DNA from: Haemophilus haemolyticus
GTDB taxonomy: Bacteria; Pseudomonadota; Gammaproteobacteria; Enterobacterales; Pasteurellaceae
Assembly (NCBI RefSeq): GCF_001679045.1
Contig: NZ_LYCK01000015.1
Span: 62,001 to 126,000 of the forward strand
Direction of reading: 5' to 3'
Length of the DNA stretch: 64,000 nt
Position numbers and translations under genes: made by a program. The notes beneath the pieces are model-generated. The model had not been told where the DNA came from. It searched no databases and saw only the letters and a list, made by a program, of their open reading frames with translations. How positions within the stretch are numbered: the stretch's first letter is position 1; every line of letters starts with the position of its first letter. Shown one piece after another: positions 62,493 through 64,000 of the stretch.

Positions 62493-64000
62493 ATGGCTCG
62501 TACAACCCCTATTGAAAGATATCGTAATATCGGTATCAGTGCGCATATTGATGCGGGTAAAACTACTACTACTGAGCGTATCTTATTCTATACTGGTGTT
62601 AGCCACAAAATCGGTGAAGTGCACGATGGTGCAGCAACGATGGACTGGATGGAACAAGAACAAGAGCGTGGTATCACCATTACCTCTGCGGCAACAACTG
62701 CATTCTGGTCTGGTATGTCACAACAATTCCCACAACATCGTATCAATGTTATTGATACTCCGGGACACGTGGACTTTACTGTTGAAGTAGAGCGTTCTAT
62801 GCGTGTTCTTGATGGTGCGGTAATGGTTTACTGTGCGGTTGGTGGTGTTCAACCACAATCTGAAACTGTATGGCGTCAAGCTAATAAATATGAAGTTCCG
62901 CGTATTGCGTTCGTAAACAAAATGGACCGTACTGGTGCAAACTTCTTGCGCGTAGTTGAACAATTAAAAACTCGCTTAGGTGCTAATGCGGTTCCACTTC
63001 AACTTCCAGTTGGTGCAGAAGAAAACTTCACAGGTGTCGTTGACCTAATCAAAATGAAAGCGATTAACTGGAATGAAGCAGACCAAGGTATGACTTTCAC
63101 TTATGAAGATGTGCCTGCAAATATGCAAGCGGACTGTGAAGAATGGCGTCAAAACCTTGTAGAAGCAGCAGCTGAAGCATCTGAGGAGTTAATGGAGAAA
63201 TACTTAGGCGGTGAAGACTTAACTGAAGAAGAAATTAAGTCTGCATTACGTCAGCGTGTATTAGCAAGTGAAATTATCTTAGTAACCTGTGGTTCTGCGT
63301 TCAAAAACAAAGGTGTTCAAGCTATGCTAGATGCCGTTGTTGAATATTTACCAGCGCCAACAGATATTCCAGCTATTAAAGGTATCAATCCAGATGAAAC
63401 TGAAGGCGAACGTCATGCAAGTGATGAAGAACCATTCTCTTCATTAGCATTCAAAATTGCAACTGACCCGTTCGTAGGTAACTTAACCTTCTTCCGTGTA
63501 TATTCTGGTGTTATTAATTCTGGTGATACAGTATTAAACTCTGTACGTCAAAAACGTGAACGTTTTGGTCGTATCGTACAGATGCACGCTAACAAACGTG
63601 AAGAAATTAAAGAAGTTCGTGCAGGTGACATCGCAGCTGCTATCGGCTTAAAAGATGTAACTACTGGTGATACATTATGTGCAATTGAAGCACCAATCAT
63701 CCTTGAGCGTATGGAATTCCCAGAGCCAGTAATCTCTGTTGCGGTAGAACCAAAAACTAAAGCTGACCAAGAAAAAATGGGTTTAGCATTAGGTCGTCTT
63801 GCTCAAGAAGACCCTTCATTCCGTGTACACACTGATGAAGAATCTGGCGAAACCATAATTTCTGGTATGGGTGAATTACACTTAGATATCATCGTTGACC
63901 GTATGAAACGTGAGTTTAAAGTGGAAGCTAATATTGGTAAACCACAAGTATCTTACCGTGAAACTATTCGCACTCGTGTTAACGATGTTGAAGGTAAACA
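62493..64000 (+). CDS. fusA: Elongation factor G (partial, cut by window end)
   Basis: Translocase GTPase. ATG 62493 follows AAGGTTATAATA. The first 502 codons are present: P-loop [19 protein letters not shown] (about 17-35), switch [15 protein letters not shown]3 [11 protein letters not shown]4 NKMDRTGA, then domains II and part of III. E. coli EF-G has about 704 residues (from memory), so roughly 200 codons lie beyond the window. Third gene of the str operon; no tuf is visible yet. Confidence 0.99.
   Translation, partial: MARTTPIERYRNIGISAHIDAGKTTTTERILFYTGVSHKIGEVHDGAATMDWMEQEQERGITITSAATTAFWSGMSQQFPQHRINVIDTPGHVDFTVEVERSMRVLDGAVMVYCAVGGVQPQSETVWRQANKYEVPRIAFVNKMDRTGANFLRVVEQLKTRLGANAVPLQLPVGAEENFTGVVDLIKMKAINWNEADQGMTFTYEDVPANMQADCEEWRQNLVEAAAEASEELMEKYLGGEDLTEEEIKSALRQRVLASEIILVTCGSAFKNKGVQAMLDAVVEYLPAPTDIPAIKGINPDETEGERHASDEEPFSSLAFKIATDPFVGNLTFFRVYSGVINSGDTVLNSVRQKRERFGRIVQMHANKREEIKEVRAGDIAAAIGLKDVTTGDTLCAIEAPIILERMEFPEPVISVAVEPKTKADQEKMGLALGRLAQEDPSFRVHTDEESGETIISGMGELHLDIIVDRMKREFKVEANIGKPQVSYRETIRTRVNDVEGK

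Overview
The window is chromosomal DNA of Haemophilus influenzae or a very close relative (H. haemolyticus/H. aegyptius type). The evidence is the low G+C, about 60 copies of the 9-base Haemophilus DNA uptake signal (AAGTGCGGT) on both strands, uptake-signal pairs used as terminators, and signature genes such as hel (lipoprotein e/P4), lgtF next to waaA, and lppB/nlpD next to mutS. Most genes are housekeeping and I recognise nearly all of them.

Layout. 1-20 kb: tpiA, a GNAT gene with xerC, mutS, nlpD with a small companion lipoprotein, then the minus-strand series truD, surE, yqaA. These are followed by rraB, a SIMPL-domain gene, slyD, the tamA-tamB translocation module, ppx, rluE and hel. 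20-29 kb: ftsB-ispD-ispF as an overlapping operon, a strange 520-bp gap with a perfect CRP site and two tiny ORFs, dtd-mioC, zapB, glpX, then ilvC divergent from ilvY-rarD-glpE. A large inverted-repeat element sits between ilvC and ilvY. 29-32 kb: a trimeric autotransporter adhesin. 32-42 kb: an ABC-F protein (YheS type), a topoisomerase-like zinc-finger protein, tsaC, aroE, an inserted DUF3800 gene, tag, lgtF, waaA-coaD, a small lipoprotein gene and rep.

42-47 kb is the clearest accessory region. It holds an AAA_14/DUF4143 ATPase, an ATPase-TOPRIM (OLD-family-like) gene that is a plausible phage-defence gene, and a LysR/mdaB pair. The LysR/mdaB pair carries Neisseria-type uptake sequences (AGGCCGTCTGAA), including an inverted pair at the end of the regulator gene. 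This points to acquisition from a Neisseria-like donor. The region has no exact Haemophilus uptake signal from about 42.9 to 47.6 kb.

47-64 kb is again housekeeping: rimO, an MgtC-family gene, asd, pldB, a tRNA-Ser/tRNA-Arg/tRNA-Arg cluster behind a near-consensus promoter, a small membrane protein, glmU, rplJ-rplL with an L10-type leader, hflD-purB, trpS-yfcZ, clcA-dusA, and the str operon rpsL-rpsG-fusA, with fusA cut by the window end.

Functionally the window joins translation (ribosomal proteins, tRNAs, trpS, fusA, rimO, truD, rluE, dusA, tsaC, dtd), envelope assembly (tamAB, nlpD, waaA, lgtF, glmU, pldB), DNA repair (mutS, tag, rep, xerC), branched-chain and aspartate-family amino-acid synthesis (ilvC, asd), isoprenoid precursors (ispD, ispF) and central carbon (tpiA, glpX). 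The adhesin and the 42-47 kb block are the parts most likely to vary between strains.
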